Assembly: GCA_040437565.1 (NCBI GenBank)
Contig: JBDOQK010000002.1
Span: 558,001 to 622,000, forward strand
Origin: Albugo candida
Taxonomy: Eukaryota; Oomycota; Peronosporomycetes; Albuginales
Reading direction: 5' to 3'
Length of the DNA stretch: 64,000 nt
Made by a program: the position numbers and the translations under genes. Below the pieces are notes generated by a model. That model was not told the DNA's origin. It made no database searches and saw only the letters and a program-made list of their open reading frames with translations. This document shows positions 32,722 through 43,599 of this stretch, in pieces (within the stretch, counting starts at the first letter, position 1; every line of letters starts with the position of its first letter).

Positions 32722-33548
32722 ATGTTTTCGCAAACTCCCATGTACGCACGTATCGCACTTGTTCTCGTCAATCTTCACATTGCACAAAGTTTGATGATCG
32801 AAATCGACAAACACGCACAAAAGTGCTTTTTTGAATATGTGCGACAGAAAAGAACCGCTTATCTCACTGTTGGCGTGGTTAAATCTGATGACAAGGCCGA
32901 TATTCGTCTCAAGGCTTATGGCCCGTTCACCGAAGAGCCATCGTCTGATGAAGAAAGGAATCTTTTTTTCGATCACATGGTGGTTACCCCTGAAAATCAA
33001 AATGACAATAATCTACAACAAAGTGGCTTTAATTATGATTCAGAGCATCGAGGAGGATGGTACAAATACTGCCTCGACAATAGTCACAGTGGATACAATG
33101 GTAAAGTAGTAGACTTCAGGACCGAATACTCATTAACAAATGTGGATGATTTTGGAGAAGAAGATGAGTGGGAAAAAGTCGTCAGAAAAAGTAAGAATAC
33201 TTTTTGCATAGACGCTTGAAGTGATATATTTTTTGCTTCTTAGAACATTTGGATAACGCGGTGAATAGCATGGTTAACATTGAAACTTTTCTGACGAAAA
33301 TTATGAATGAGCAAGGGACATATAAGTTGAGAGATATTCGACATCAACAAAGTACTGTATTGTTTCTTAGAAATAATTTGGCACCAATTTTACTGATTCT
33401 CTTTCTAGCCTGTGAGAGCAATAATTCTCGTTTGGTCTGGTACACGGTCGTGGAAATCATACTACTCGCGGTAATCTATGGCTGTCAAGCCTTCCTGATC
33501 AACAAATGGTTCGAGAATCGTGGTTTGGTGCTGCGTCAATGGGCTTAG
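32722..33548 (+). CDS. p24/emp24/GP25L family ER-Golgi cargo receptor
   Basis: Three exons (introns 33191-33243 and 33352-33408) give 238 aa. Order: signal peptide (MYARIALVLVNLHIAQSL), GOLD domain starting KCFFEYV and containing GGWYKYCLDNS, a short coiled region (NMVNIETFLTKIMNEQGTY-like) with the RDIRHQQTCESNNSR motif (compare HRxTSESTNSR), one transmembrane helix (YTVVEIILLAVIYGCQAF) and a short cytosolic tail. p24 proteins cycle in COPI/COPII vesicles and select cargo. The tail ends LRQWA and lacks the usual KKxx or FF-KK retrieval signal, so sorting may depend on partners. Confidence 0.88.
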
Positions 33549-33692
33549 GAAAAAGGCTCATGTTGGAACAGCCAAAGAAGTAAATTGGAAGCATAGAAAA
33601 GGTCGCTGAAAATTGAGTGGTATACAATACATACATGCATTCAGTTTATACACTCTTTCTGTACTTGCATCCTCTGATGAAGGACTTCTGCT

Positions 33693-34538
33693 TCAAGTCG
33701 CCACATTCTCGAATTCTCGTACAATCTGCGCTGCGGGTGTGTCGGAATTTCCCACTGCATCTTTTGCCTGATTGTTATACACTGCAACTATGGCTTCACT
33801 GCAAGAATCACCATGATCAGTCGATTGACGTATCACCAGCAGATTTAAGCAAAAGGCATCAGGTGGAGAATTTTCCTGTTGATTTTCTTCCCATTCAATG
33901 TTGTAGAATCCTTGGGTGCTAGTGACCAATGCATCGTAAGGACTGAGATTTAATAGCTTACGTAGACTCGATACTCTTAGAAGTCGCGAATAAAGCATTT
34001 TTTTGTTCATGGTAGCCCCTGCAGCGCCATGGTCCACGACGACAATAAATTTTAGACGCTCGAGGAAAGAGATGCGAAACTTTTCTTTCTTAGTAAGCAT
34101 CAATTGCGTCCCCGGGCTTACGAGATCAATCACGATGTTGCCATTGATGGAATCGAAGCATTGGGTACTCATCGGTGAAGATAGTAATTGGATTTTGAAT
34201 TGAAACGACTCGTTTGCTTTCCAAATTTCGACATGTCTTTGGAAAATAGTGATTGCATGATTATCCTCATTATTCGGTCTTATCTGAGTATTGATTTTTG
34301 TTCCAGATAGTTGAATTGGTGACTGATTCGTAATGCTTACTTCGAGCGCGTTATGTCGTTGGGAAAATGAAACGTGGGCAGTCATATTTTGCAGTATCGC
34401 AGATTCCATGACTGAATTCATGACCTTCATGGTTTCCGTGCTCCTACTGATACTTTCTTCAATTCGTGTTGTGACTGAATCGAACGATTCTGTCAATCCA
34501 TTCGCATATTGCTGCAAGACCTGCGCAACTTGCTCCAT
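33693..34538 (-). CDS. Hypothetical protein, 281 aa, unrecognised
   Basis: Single exon. I do not recognise it. The first 45 residues are helical or coiled (VLQQYANGLTESFDSVTTR). The middle alternates short hydrophobic strands (NALEVSITNQSPIQLSG, NIVIDLVSPGTQLMLTKKE, FIVVVDHGAAGATMN), like a beta-sandwich or adaptin-ear type domain. There is no transmembrane helix or signal peptide. The codon pattern looks coding and there is no competing frame. The plus-strand p24 gene ends 145 bp from its 3' end. It could be a subunit of a protein complex. Confidence 0.65.
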   Translation of the reverse strand: MEQVAQVLQQYANGLTESFDSVTTRIEESISRSTETMKVMNSVMESAILQNMTAHVSFSQRHNALEVSITNQSPIQLSGTKINTQIRPNNEDNHAITIFQRHVEIWKANESFQFKIQLLSSPMSTQCFDSINGNIVIDLVSPGTQLMLTKKEKFRISFLERLKFIVVVDHGAAGATMNKKMLYSRLLRVSSLRKLLNLSPYDALVTSTQGFYNIEWEENQQENSPPDAFCLNLLVIRQSTDHGDSCSEAIVAVYNNQAKDAVGNSDTPAAQIVREFENVAT

Positions 34539-34810
34539 TATGTAAATAAGTATCTGACCGGATAACGTTGACCAATTGGACAGAGTTTATAATGAGTTGA
34601 ATAATCAATCTTTAGCCTACTTATCACATATACAAAATGAAGCATATATCTATTCGAATTGGAGCCAGGTCAAGCTACAGCCTGTTTATCACAAATAAAC
34701 CCTGCAGGTAAACAGCGGCATATCGATCACAACAATGAATAACACCATATGCGTAGAGCTTTGATTCGCATGATTCGTCGATCCAATCCTGTGGATCAGA
34801 ATTCAACTAG

Positions 34811-34910
34811 NNNNNNNNNNNNNNNNNNNNNNNNNNNNNNNNNNNNNNNNNNNNNNNNNNNNNNNNNNNNNNNNNNNNNNNNNNNNNNNNNNNNNNNNNN
34901 NNNNNNNNNN
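34811..34910. other. 100-N scaffold gap, flanks overlap by 66 bp
   Basis: Bases 34745-34810 equal 34911-34976. The repeated stretch holds the stop codon of the Obg gene (34969-34971). Confidence 0.95.
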
Positions 34911-34968
34911 CCATATGCGTAGAGCTTTGATTCGCATGATTCGTCGATCCAATCCTGTGGATCAGAAT

Positions 34969-36774
34969 TCAACTAGTGGATTGAGTCTCTAGAACTTGTC
35001 GAAGCGATTTTGCAATTGTGTCAATATCGACCTTATGAAGCGCACTAAGTGTCACGAGGTAAAATGATTGCGATCAGTCGAATGCTAATTGTGAGCTAAC
35101 CTTATCGGTAAGACTGCCAAGTTGGCTTTCTCGCGAAGCCGAGTCAGATTCTCGTCGGCACCTGTGGCAGCAAACGAACTTAAAGGATGTTCCAATGTGG
35201 CATAGGAGTACATGCGATGCTCACCTGCTTGATCCATTTTATTTGCTACGACAAGCGACGGGCGTACGGTCATACCCGGTCGGTACAGCTCAAGCTCACG
35301 CTGTAAATGGAACAAATCTTGAAGCGGATCTCGGTTTTCAGCAATTGAAGCATCGAGCACGTACAACAAAACCTGCAAATAGCTCAGTTAGATAGGAACT
35401 AATCATCACTCACAAATACAAAGATGCCTTTGTTCGTTCAATGTGACGCAAAAAGTCATGACCTAAACCCACATTCCGATGCGCACCGTCGATAAGTCCT
35501 GGGATGTCTGCTACACTAATCTTGTAACAATCAGGAAATTCGACAATCCCGACGAAAGGATGTAATGTTGTGAACGGATACGGCGCAATCTTGGGCGATG
35601 CTCGACTCAATCGACTGAGTAGTGTTGATTTTCCAGCGTTTGGGTATCCAACTAGCCCAACGTCGGCTATTGTCTTGAGCTCCAACTCATAATGATGAGA
35701 TGTGCCAGGTTGACCGAGATTCTTCCCCTCATCCATTTTGTTTCTCAATGTCCCAAAGGTTGTCGTTCTGGATAATAGGACTCGATTTCCGAGACCGGGC
35801 TTACCACCTTCTGCAGCAACGAACTGATTGCCGTGGCGATCCAGATCACAAATATTTTCTAGGCGTTCCGTGATGTCAAAATCTTCACATCCCGTTCCTA
35901 TTGTCTCCTATGGTGAATGTCATTTCTTCGTCTCGACTTTCAGCATGCAAAATCACGTACCCGGATGACTTTATTTACAATTGTGCCGCATGGGACGCGA
36001 AATATGCATGCGCTACCACATCGACCGGCACCCGCATTGGCTGCATTGAATTCAAGGTGAGATGACTGTTTGCATTTCAATATTTTTCCGTCGGACACTT
36101 ACGTTTGCCGTTCTGCCCACGCTCTCCTTTGAAATGATGCGTCGAGCTAGCAAGATCCTGTACTGCAGAGTCGGCCTGAACGATGACTGCTCCTCCTGCT
36201 CCACCATGACCTCCACTTGGTCGCTTCCTGAATGATTTTTTGGCTTACGACACTCATTTAGATTCAAGGTGCAGATGGAGCGCTCATGGAATTTCTCACC
36301 CTCAAAGCTACAGCATCCGTTTCCACCGTAGCCTCCTACTGCCTTGATACGAATACGATCAACGAAGCGATGTTTTCCTCGTTTCTTCGTTTTATTCTGG
36401 GTACTTTTATGCAAGCTCTTTGAAAATTGAGCGTCAGCATCAATATCATTTGGTGGCTTTGTTTCATCATCCAAACACTCTTCATTGAAAATCTCTTCTT
36501 CATCACTCTCAGAGTCTGACTCTTTCTCAAGTTGCTGTACCCAATCGTTTTCACTACTCGGTACCCACTCTATGGAAGATGTCGAAGATGTGATAGGTGA
36601 TGCACCGCTTCTGTTGCTCGTGTATGAAGGAGACGATGCATGGTACAATTGGAAGTGGATGCGACAAAGTCGCAACGTTGGAAAATAGGTTTTATAAATG
36701 ACACTTTGTTTAGCTACAGTGGCAAGCGGATGCAATAAACGCATGGACTGAAATACTCGAGCCCGCTTAATCAT
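34969..36774 (-). CDS. MTG2: Obg-family GTPase, probably mitochondrial (MTG2/GTPBP5-like)
   Basis: Ribosome-assembly GTPase. An N-terminal basic leader ([20 protein letters not shown]) and a disordered acidic stretch precede the Gly-rich Obg fold ([39 protein letters not shown]). The G domain follows: G1 GYPNAGKST, switch I PFTT, G3 DIPGLIDG, G4 NKMD, G5 ISALHKV. Introns at 36041-36102, 35908-35960 and 35045-35100 join cleanly. Two junctions are not clean. Near 36220-36300 no ordinary intron over 26 nt restores the frame. Near 35373-35427 the best join (ERTK to VLLYVLDAS) needs a GC donor. The function is clear; those exon borders need transcripts. Confidence 0.87.
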
Positions 36775-37247
36775 GCTGCAATTCTACTCGAACTATGCAT
36801 TACATAAAAGTAGGATGGACCTAGTCAAGATGTTCACGAGCTTAATATACACTCGATACGGCTCATCGCCGAACGCTTTTTCTTTGCCTTGTTGATTCTC
36901 TACCAGCAAAATATCCAAGATAACTCGCCTTGATTGAGTATATTCATATTATCACATAGCAAACGCAACTGTAGACAATTCGATAAATAGTTTATTGTTT
37001 TAGCATCAGTATCGCAGAAGCGCTGTCATATAAAGCACGTGTATAGAAAAAACATTGGCGAGTATGATAACTAGGCCTATACGGCTNNNNNNNNNNNNNN
37101 NNNNNNNNNNNNNNNNNNNNNNNNNNNNNNNNNNNNNNNNNNNNNNNNNNNNNNNNNNNNNNNNNNNNNNNNNNNNNNNNNNNNNNTTTAGTGGAAGTAT
37201 ACATACTTTCAATTTACTTGACAGCAGTATACGTCTTGTAGACCGAC
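36775..37247. other. Intergenic region with a scaffold gap
   Basis: No coding signal. It holds the divergent 5' regions of the Obg and F-box/SPRY genes. Confidence 0.4.
37087..37186. other. 100-N scaffold gap without a detectable flank repeat
   Basis: The only gap of the eleven for which I find no repeated sequence on the two sides, so unknown sequence may be missing here. Confidence 0.85.
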
Positions 37248-38851
37248 ATGGCAAGCATTGATAAGAAGGCATTGATCAACTATTTTAACACGCTAGAAGA
37301 TGACATCATATTGCAGCTACTGCAATATCTACCAGCAAATGACTTGATATCCATCTCATTGGCATGGAAATACGTCGCCTTCAATTTCATGCCAAATCAT
37401 CCAATAGTTTGGAAAAAGTTATTCTTGCATCATTGGCAGCTTAGAAATTTCGCACTGGTTCCGAATGCAGCTGATTGCACTGAACTACATCCAACACTAC
37501 TAAAGTCTTTTTCTGGGTATGTCTACTCGCATTTTTTGCATTCAAAGATTCACAGCTTCATCACAATATTGTTGCAATTTTCTCCGCTGTCAGATATAGC
37601 CAGAGTCGTATATTCCAGCTTTTGACGCATGCAATCACATATGTGCCTTCCAGCATAGATCTACCAGCATGTGATCCGAATATACGTTCTATAAGGCAAG
37701 TGAGCTTACCGCTATCTATCGTATCTTTGATATATGTATACGGTGGGTTATGTGAGTAGATCTGAGGGTAGTCACAATGGAAATGCCAAAAGAAAGCAAA
37801 ACTATCCGCACCGAGTAGTGGATATAGCATATAGTGGCCACTGGCTGGGTGGAGACCGTGCAGTGCGATCGAATGTCCCATATCCTTTCAAACCAAGGGT
37901 GGCCATCTATACAAGAAGTGCCGATAATTCTAGTAAAGTTATTTATCAGATCGGAGTAGCGTTGCACTCTTACTTTGAGATCACTCTATCTGGAGTAGAC
38001 CGTCCAGATGTTCATAGAGTGTTTGGTTCATCCATGGTTTCGATCGGATTCGCCAATGCATATTTTCATCTAGTAGATAAACAACCAGGTGAGGAGAATT
38101 TTCTGAGCATTCATGTTATAAAGATTGAGCTTTCGCGTCAGGGTGGGATATTCACTCTTATGGCTATCATGGTGATGATGGACGATATTATCACAATTCA
38201 GGGCGGGTAGGTTTTAGCAGTCGATAGTTCATCGTCGTTCGGGATGACAGCTAATATCTAAAACGGAAATAATTTTCTGTGAAGGGTGTAACGTTCGGCC
38301 CTCGTTTCAATGTTGGTGATACCGTTGGATGCGGATATAAAATCAATCGTCGAACCCAGGTTATTGATCTTTTTTTCACTAAAAATGGGCAACCCATTCC
38401 AGGTACGCTTGCAATCGAAAGCGGAGCATTCGGATATATTTAGTACCACTGACCGCTTTTAGCTGGTGAAAGTATCAATGGTTGTGATCTTCACGACGAA
38501 ATGTATCCGGTTGTCGGTATTGACTCGACGGATGCCGTTCATTTCAATTTGGGCCAGGAACCATTTCAGTACGATTTTGTTGGTACGAGTGATGCTATGA
38601 TTCATAATATGCTCTTCCGTTTATCGATGTCCCACTGATCTCTTGTGATTTAAGATGAATTGTTCGAAAACATGACGCATGCCGATGTTAAACCTGAGAC
38701 ATATTTACCGTGGCTGATTTTATCGGACAATGAAAGAGAATCCGATAGTAGTGAGACTGATGATGAGCCCATGATATATAGCAACCTGGAAGTTTACATG
38801 AGAGATATGGTCGAAATGATGGATGACGGTGAACTCTTTCACATGATCTGA
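37248..38851 (+). CDS. F-box and SPRY domain protein
   Basis: Seven exons (introns 37517-37593, 37696-37771, 38089-38141, 38207-38284, 38403-38462, 38583-38654) give 395 aa. The N-terminal F-box reads LEDDIILQLLQYLPANDLIS then IVWKKLFLHHW. The central SPRY domain has SYFEITLSG, VSIGFANAYFHL, a PGWDIHSYGYHGDDG segment, GDTVGCGYKI, LFFTKNGQPIPG and LYPVVG-like MYPVVGIDS. The C-terminus is acidic (SDNERESDSSETDDEP). F-box proteins are substrate adaptors of SCF ubiquitin ligases, and SPRY would bind the target. Intron 37696-37771 appears to use a GC donor in the context AG|GCAAGT. Confidence 0.85.
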
Positions 38852-39080
38852 ATGTGGCAAAGTCTTAATGAGGAAAAGTGTCAGCAATGCAGCACAATTG
38901 TAATTAAAACCATGTAATTCTTGCATATACTGAACGAATATTACAAGTAAGCAACATAGAGCGAGCCTTCTTTTGCAAGTACAATAAGGAGGCAAGCGCC
39001 ATTTCTGATTCATACCGAGATTGATCCTGTAGAAGTTTCCTGCGAACTTGCCATGAGGTAATATGTGAGATTTCAACAAT
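38852..39080. other. Left flank of the satellite array
   Basis: A minus-strand frame of 145 codons starts in the first repeat unit (MSRFSIRSVQGPG) and runs through this flank into the 3' end of the F-box/SPRY gene. Nothing about it is recognisable and I do not call it a gene. Confidence 0.35.
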
Positions 39081-40730
39081 GTAAGCAAATAATATTCTTC
39101 TCCAGTCAAAATATGGCTACCAGGTCCTTGTACTGACCTTATGGAGAATCGAGACATGAAGGCTACAGCTACTACAGTCGCTGATCAGTGTCAGCATGTA
39201 AGCAAATAATATTCTTCTCCAGTCAAAATATGGCTACCAGGTCCTTGTACTGACCTTATGGAGAATCGAGACATGAAGGCTACAGCTACTACAGTCGCTG
39301 ATCAGTGTCAGCATGTAAGCAAATAATATTCTTCTCCAGTCAAAATATGGCTACCAGGTCCTTGTACTGACCTTATGGAGAATCGAGACATGAAGGCTAC
39401 AGCTACTACAGTCGCTGATCAGTGTCAGCATGTAAGCAAATAATATTCTTCTCCAGTCAAAATATGGCTACCAGGTCCTTGTACTGACCTTATGGAGAAT
39501 CGAGACATGAAGGCTACAGCTACTACAGTCGCTGATCAGTGTCAGCATGTAAGCAAATAATATTCTTCTCCAGTCAAAATATGGCTACCAGGTCCTTGTA
39601 CTGACCTTATGGAGAATCGAGACATGAAGGCTACAGCTACTACAGTCGCTGATCAGTGTCAGCATGTAAGCAAATAATATTCTTCTCCAGTCAAAATATG
39701 GCTACCAGGTCCTTGTACTGACCTTATGGAGAATCGAGACATGAAGGCTACAGCTACTACAGTCGCTGATCAGTGTCAGCATGTAAGCAAATAATATTCT
39801 TCTCCAGTCAAAATATGGCTACCAGGTCCTTGTACTGACCTTATGGNNNNNNNNNNNNNNNNNNNNNNNNNNNNNNNNNNNNNNNNNNNNNNNNNNNNNN
39901 NNNNNNNNNNNNNNNNNNNNNNNNNNNNNNNNNNNNNNNNNNNNNNTGGCTACCAGGTCCTTGTACTGACCTTATGGAGAATCGAGACATGAAGGCTACA
40001 GCTACTACAGTCGCTGATCAGTGTCAGCATGTAAGCAAATAATATTCTTCTCCAGTCAAAATATGGCTACCAGGTCCTTGTACTGACCTTATGGAGAATC
40101 GAGACATGAAGGCTACAGCTACTACAGTCGCTGATCAGTGTCAGCATGTAAGCAAATAATATTCTTCTCCAGTCAAAATATGGCTACCAGGTCCTTGTAC
40201 TGACCTTATGGAGAATCGAGACATGAAGGCTACAGCTACTACAGTCGCTGATCAGTGTCAGCATGTAAGCAAATAATATTCTTCTCCAGTCAAAATATGG
40301 CTACCAGGTCCTTGTACTGACCTTATGGAGAATCGAGACATGAAGGCTACAGCTACTACAGTCGCTGATCAGTGTCAGCATGTAAGCAAATAATATTCTT
40401 CTCCAGTCAAAATATGGCTACCAGGTCCTTGTACTGACCTTATGGAGAATCGAGACATGAAGGCTACAGCTACTACAGTCGCTGATCAGTGTCAGCATGT
40501 AAGCAAATAATATTCTTCTCCAGTCAAAATATGGCTACCAGGTCCTTGTACTGACCTTATGGAGAATCGAGACATGAAGGCTACAGCTACTACAGTCGCT
40601 GATCAGTGTCAGCATGTAAGCAAATAATATTCTTCTCCAGTCAAAATATGGCTACCAGGTCCTTGTACTGACCTTATGGAGAATCGAGACATGAAGGCTA
40701 CAGCTACTACAGTCACTGATCAGTGTCAGC
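39081..40730. repeat. 117-bp tandem repeat (satellite) array, at least 13 units
   Basis: Units begin GTAAGCAAATAATATTC and recur every 117 bp at 39081, 39198, 39315, 39432, 39549, 39666 and 39783, then after the gap at 40031, 40148, 40265, 40382, 40499 and 40616. All visible units look identical except the last, which has one G-to-A change (CAGTCACTGATCAG) and lacks two final bases. Each unit carries a small inverted repeat (GCTGA TCAGTG TCAGC). 117 is a multiple of three, but every frame has a stop per unit or nearly so. The gap makes the true copy number unknown. Confidence 0.97.
39847..39946. other. 100-N gap inside the satellite array
   Basis: The partial units on both sides share 31 bp. 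The copy number across this point cannot be trusted, since the repeats prevented assembly. Confidence 0.95.
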
Positions 40731-41092
40731 TGTCGAAAATGCACATGAAAGAAATAAACAGTGAGCCTTTTCATCTAACGTGCTGAGTCATTGAGGTAGA
40801 AGCACTGCTGTCAACATAATTGAAAGGCTATTATATCAAACAATTGGCTAATGGCCTGATAACCCGAATGCAGTCGATTTTGAGTTCTATCATATAAGAT
40901 TACCCTACATTACCACTATTTATGACAGCAAAGCAAAGACCAGCATGATGACACGCACAAGAGATAGTATTGTATTTAACATCTCGTGACCGGAACTCAG
41001 CGGTGCGAATCTTGATCCGAACAAAAGGATCCATTAGCTACGAACATTAAATCCGACGAGTCTTGTCACTTTGTGAGTCCATACCTTGAAGA
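40731..41092. other. Spacer between satellite array and ferric reductase gene
   Basis: AT-rich, with no gene or repeat recognised. It presumably contains the reductase promoter. Confidence 0.4.
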
Positions 41093-43396
41093 ATGAGTTT
41101 TGTTTCGCCTTCTGAATCGTCATTTCTACCACTGAATACCGATGGCAGTCGTCTTGGCCCCATATCCGAGATTGGAAAATTATCATTAATGCAACCAACA
41201 TCGTTTATATATGCCACACCAATGAGCAAGAATCATAAAAGCTGGCCTTTCGTCGTTGTATTTATTAGCTCTTTGATCGCTTCGTTTGGGTACATTTTTT
41301 CCCAACTACCAGAATATAGATTCCATATTCGATATCAGCTCTTTGCAATCATGGGCACAAAATTTGAAAGTGGTGAATGGGTAGGAGGCCACCGCGAAAT
41401 TGCAGAATTCATGTTTTTATTTCTTTCAATCGGGTTACCAACTCTGGTAGCTGGCGTTGCCCTTTCTTACGCAGATGCATTGCCACCAGTGCCAAAAGGT
41501 GTCTACCGGACCTTTGTGCGCTTTCTCAAGAAAAAAATTTGGGCCGAATATCTCACAGCTACATATTCGGAAATATTTTGGTTTACTTTCTTTTTTGCAA
41601 TGAATGCAATTTGGTTTGCAGCCAATTATGCAGATAGAGTAAAAAAAGTTGAAGAAACAGGAGATAAGATCGATAGCAAAGCAAGGTGGCAAATGCTCGG
41701 TTATGTATTAGGATTCAATGCCGTATTGTGCTTTTCGGTCTTGATTATCCCAGCAACAAGAAACTGTTTTTGGATGATCTCAATGGGTGTGGATTACTCG
41801 CATGGTATCAAGTATCACCGCTGGATCGGTATTTTCACAATTTTCATGGTTTTATGTCACGCTTTGCCATATTACAAGCAATGGCTAGCTGCAGGGACAT
41901 TCATGAAATCTAGTTTTCCGTGCTTTGATTGTGAAGTGGAAGAGAGCAAACGCAGGCTGCAAAATTTTTCAGGGCAACTTGCACTATTGTGCTGTCTCAT
42001 CATCGGATTGACCTCTTTGCCAGTTGTACGTCGTAATTACTACTCATTCTTCTACTGTGCTCATCATTTGGCTATCGTGGTGGTGATTTGTGGCGTCTTG
42101 CATTTCTCTTCATTTGTGATGTGGATGTACCCGGCGGTCTGTTTATATGCGATCCATCGAATTCTAGCGTTCTCGCAAAGCCGTGTCGCAGCCGAAGTAG
42201 TCGAAATGGAAGCCGTCCCGGGTGAAGTCACTCGGCTTGTTTTTCGAAGAAGCCCAGGAAAAGCAGGGCATTACCATGCGGGCCAATTTGTCTATCTCCG
42301 GATTCCAGTTCTTTCCAAGGCGCAGTGGCACCCATTCACCATTAGTTCTTCTCCGATTGAGTACGAAGACACATTCACCGTGCATGTGAAAGCCGTCGGA
42401 AAGTGGACCAAATCGCTATATGGCTTGGCGATTCAAGTCCGTGAAGAGCGAAAAGTCCCGCTGGTATATGTTGATGGATTCTACGGAAAAATGTCGGATG
42501 ATTTCCAGCATTACCCAGTACTGCTTCTGGTCGCTGGTGGTATTGGGGCGACACCCGTGATTAGTATTTTGGGGAAAATTTTGGATTGCTTTCGCAATAA
42601 CGATCCAGCATTCGAAAAAACACAAGTATATTTTCAATGGACGTCCCGCGAGATTGGAATTTTTCACGAGTTTGAACCTCTGCTTGACGCAATTGAAGAA
42701 TTTGATCCGAATCACACACGAATTAGAGTGCGACTATGTTTCACCGGTGACCAGCACTTGGGTGGAGTCAACATTCCAACTGGCATCACATTGAAGCCTC
42801 TCGATGATACGAGTGGTATTCCCACGCGCCCATTTTACCAATCTTCTCGATCCGTTTCGAGACAAGTCTGCTTATTCATTGTCACATTTCTTGCAAGTTT
42901 TATTTCACTGATTATGACTCGGTATAATTACCCTTTGCTCGGGACCAACCGTGAGAAACAAGGAAGATGGCCACTACAGCGGCTAATGGAATTGGTGATG
43001 ATGTTAGTAGGCGCGTCCGCAGCCTGGATAGTAGCAGTAACTGAGCCAAAGCCCCGTTCAGTGAGTCGTGTTGATAAGAACAAGTTTGCGACGCAGTACA
43101 CAGAATCCTGCAAGCGTAGCGACTTTGGTGATCGGCATCCTACTTCCTGCTATTCGCAGACACTGTCATTCGAAGGCGAAGACATTCAATTTAAACATCC
43201 AGTTTGCCGGTCTCGACTGAACATCAGGGAATCGTTAGCCGATGTTGTGAAGGAACAATCGCATAATCACCAGCTACAGGAGACTGGAATTGGATTGTGG
43301 GTTTCGGGACCAATGGGGTTGATTCACAATGTTGAAACGGAGGCAGCCCGCTATGCCGGTATTTATGATGTACATTATGAAGAGTTCCAAATGTAG
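41093..43396 (+). CDS. Ferric-chelate reductase / NADPH-oxidase family flavocytochrome (FRO-like)
   Basis: Single exon, 767 aa. The ferric-reductase transmembrane domain has paired haem-ligand His in HRWIGIFTIFMVLCHALPYY and CAHHLAIVVVICGVLHFSSF. It is followed by an FAD-binding module (AGQFVYLRIP, HPFTISSSP) and an NAD(P)H module (LLVAGGIGATPVISI). Two extra hydrophobic helices (VCLFIVTFLASFISLIM and LVMMLVGASAAWIVAV) interrupt the C-terminal NADPH region, as in plant FRO enzymes, and WVSGPMGL follows. There are no EF hands. It should move electrons from cytosolic NADPH across the membrane, most likely for Fe(III) or Cu(II) reduction. Superoxide production is the alternative. Confidence 0.9.
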   Translation: MSFVSPSESSFLPLNTDGSRLGPISEIGKLSLMQPTSFIYATPMSKNHKSWPFVVVFISSLIASFGYIFSQLPEYRFHIRYQLFAIMGTKFESGEWVGGHREIAEFMFLFLSIGLPTLVAGVALSYADALPPVPKGVYRTFVRFLKKKIWAEYLTATYSEIFWFTFFFAMNAIWFAANYADRVKKVEETGDKIDSKARWQMLGYVLGFNAVLCFSVLIIPATRNCFWMISMGVDYSHGIKYHRWIGIFTIFMVLCHALPYYKQWLAAGTFMKSSFPCFDCEVEESKRRLQNFSGQLALLCCLIIGLTSLPVVRRNYYSFFYCAHHLAIVVVICGVLHFSSFVMWMYPAVCLYAIHRILAFSQSRVAAEVVEMEAVPGEVTRLVFRRSPGKAGHYHAGQFVYLRIPVLSKAQWHPFTISSSPIEYEDTFTVHVKAVGKWTKSLYGLAIQVREERKVPLVYVDGFYGKMSDDFQHYPVLLLVAGGIGATPVISILGKILDCFRNNDPAFEKTQVYFQWTSREIGIFHEFEPLLDAIEEFDPNHTRIRVRLCFTGDQHLGGVNIPTGITLKPLDDTSGIPTRPFYQSSRSVSRQVCLFIVTFLASFISLIMTRYNYPLLGTNREKQGRWPLQRLMELVMMLVGASAAWIVAVTEPKPRSVSRVDKNKFATQYTESCKRSDFGDRHPTSCYSQTLSFEGEDIQFKHPVCRSRLNIRESLADVVKEQSHNHQLQETGIGLWVSGPMGLIHNVETEAARYAGIYDVHYEEFQM

Positions 43397-43599
43397 GAGT
43401 TTTCGAGTCAATGAAATAGATGTGCATTTTGCATGTAATGTGGTTCGATGGTATAAAATCGTTTTGATAGAACGCCATAGAATGAATCTTTTAATGGTCA
43501 TTTTTTCAATGTTACTCATCCCTTCCTCTAGTTCAAGCTCCAAACTAAGAAATTGAAGTCATTTCTACAAAGCTCTCATCTTTCTAGTGCTGATGATTA

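Noticed and set aside
39081-40730. CRISPR-like array
   Set aside because: The 117-bp units are contiguous with no unique spacers, and the host is a eukaryote. It is a satellite.
39081-40730. Repeat protein encoded by the 117-bp units (multiple of three; a short MENRDMKATATTV frame per unit)
   Set aside because: That frame meets a TAA in every unit, and the minus-strand MSRFSIRSV frame also stops within the next unit, so no long repeat protein can be read through.
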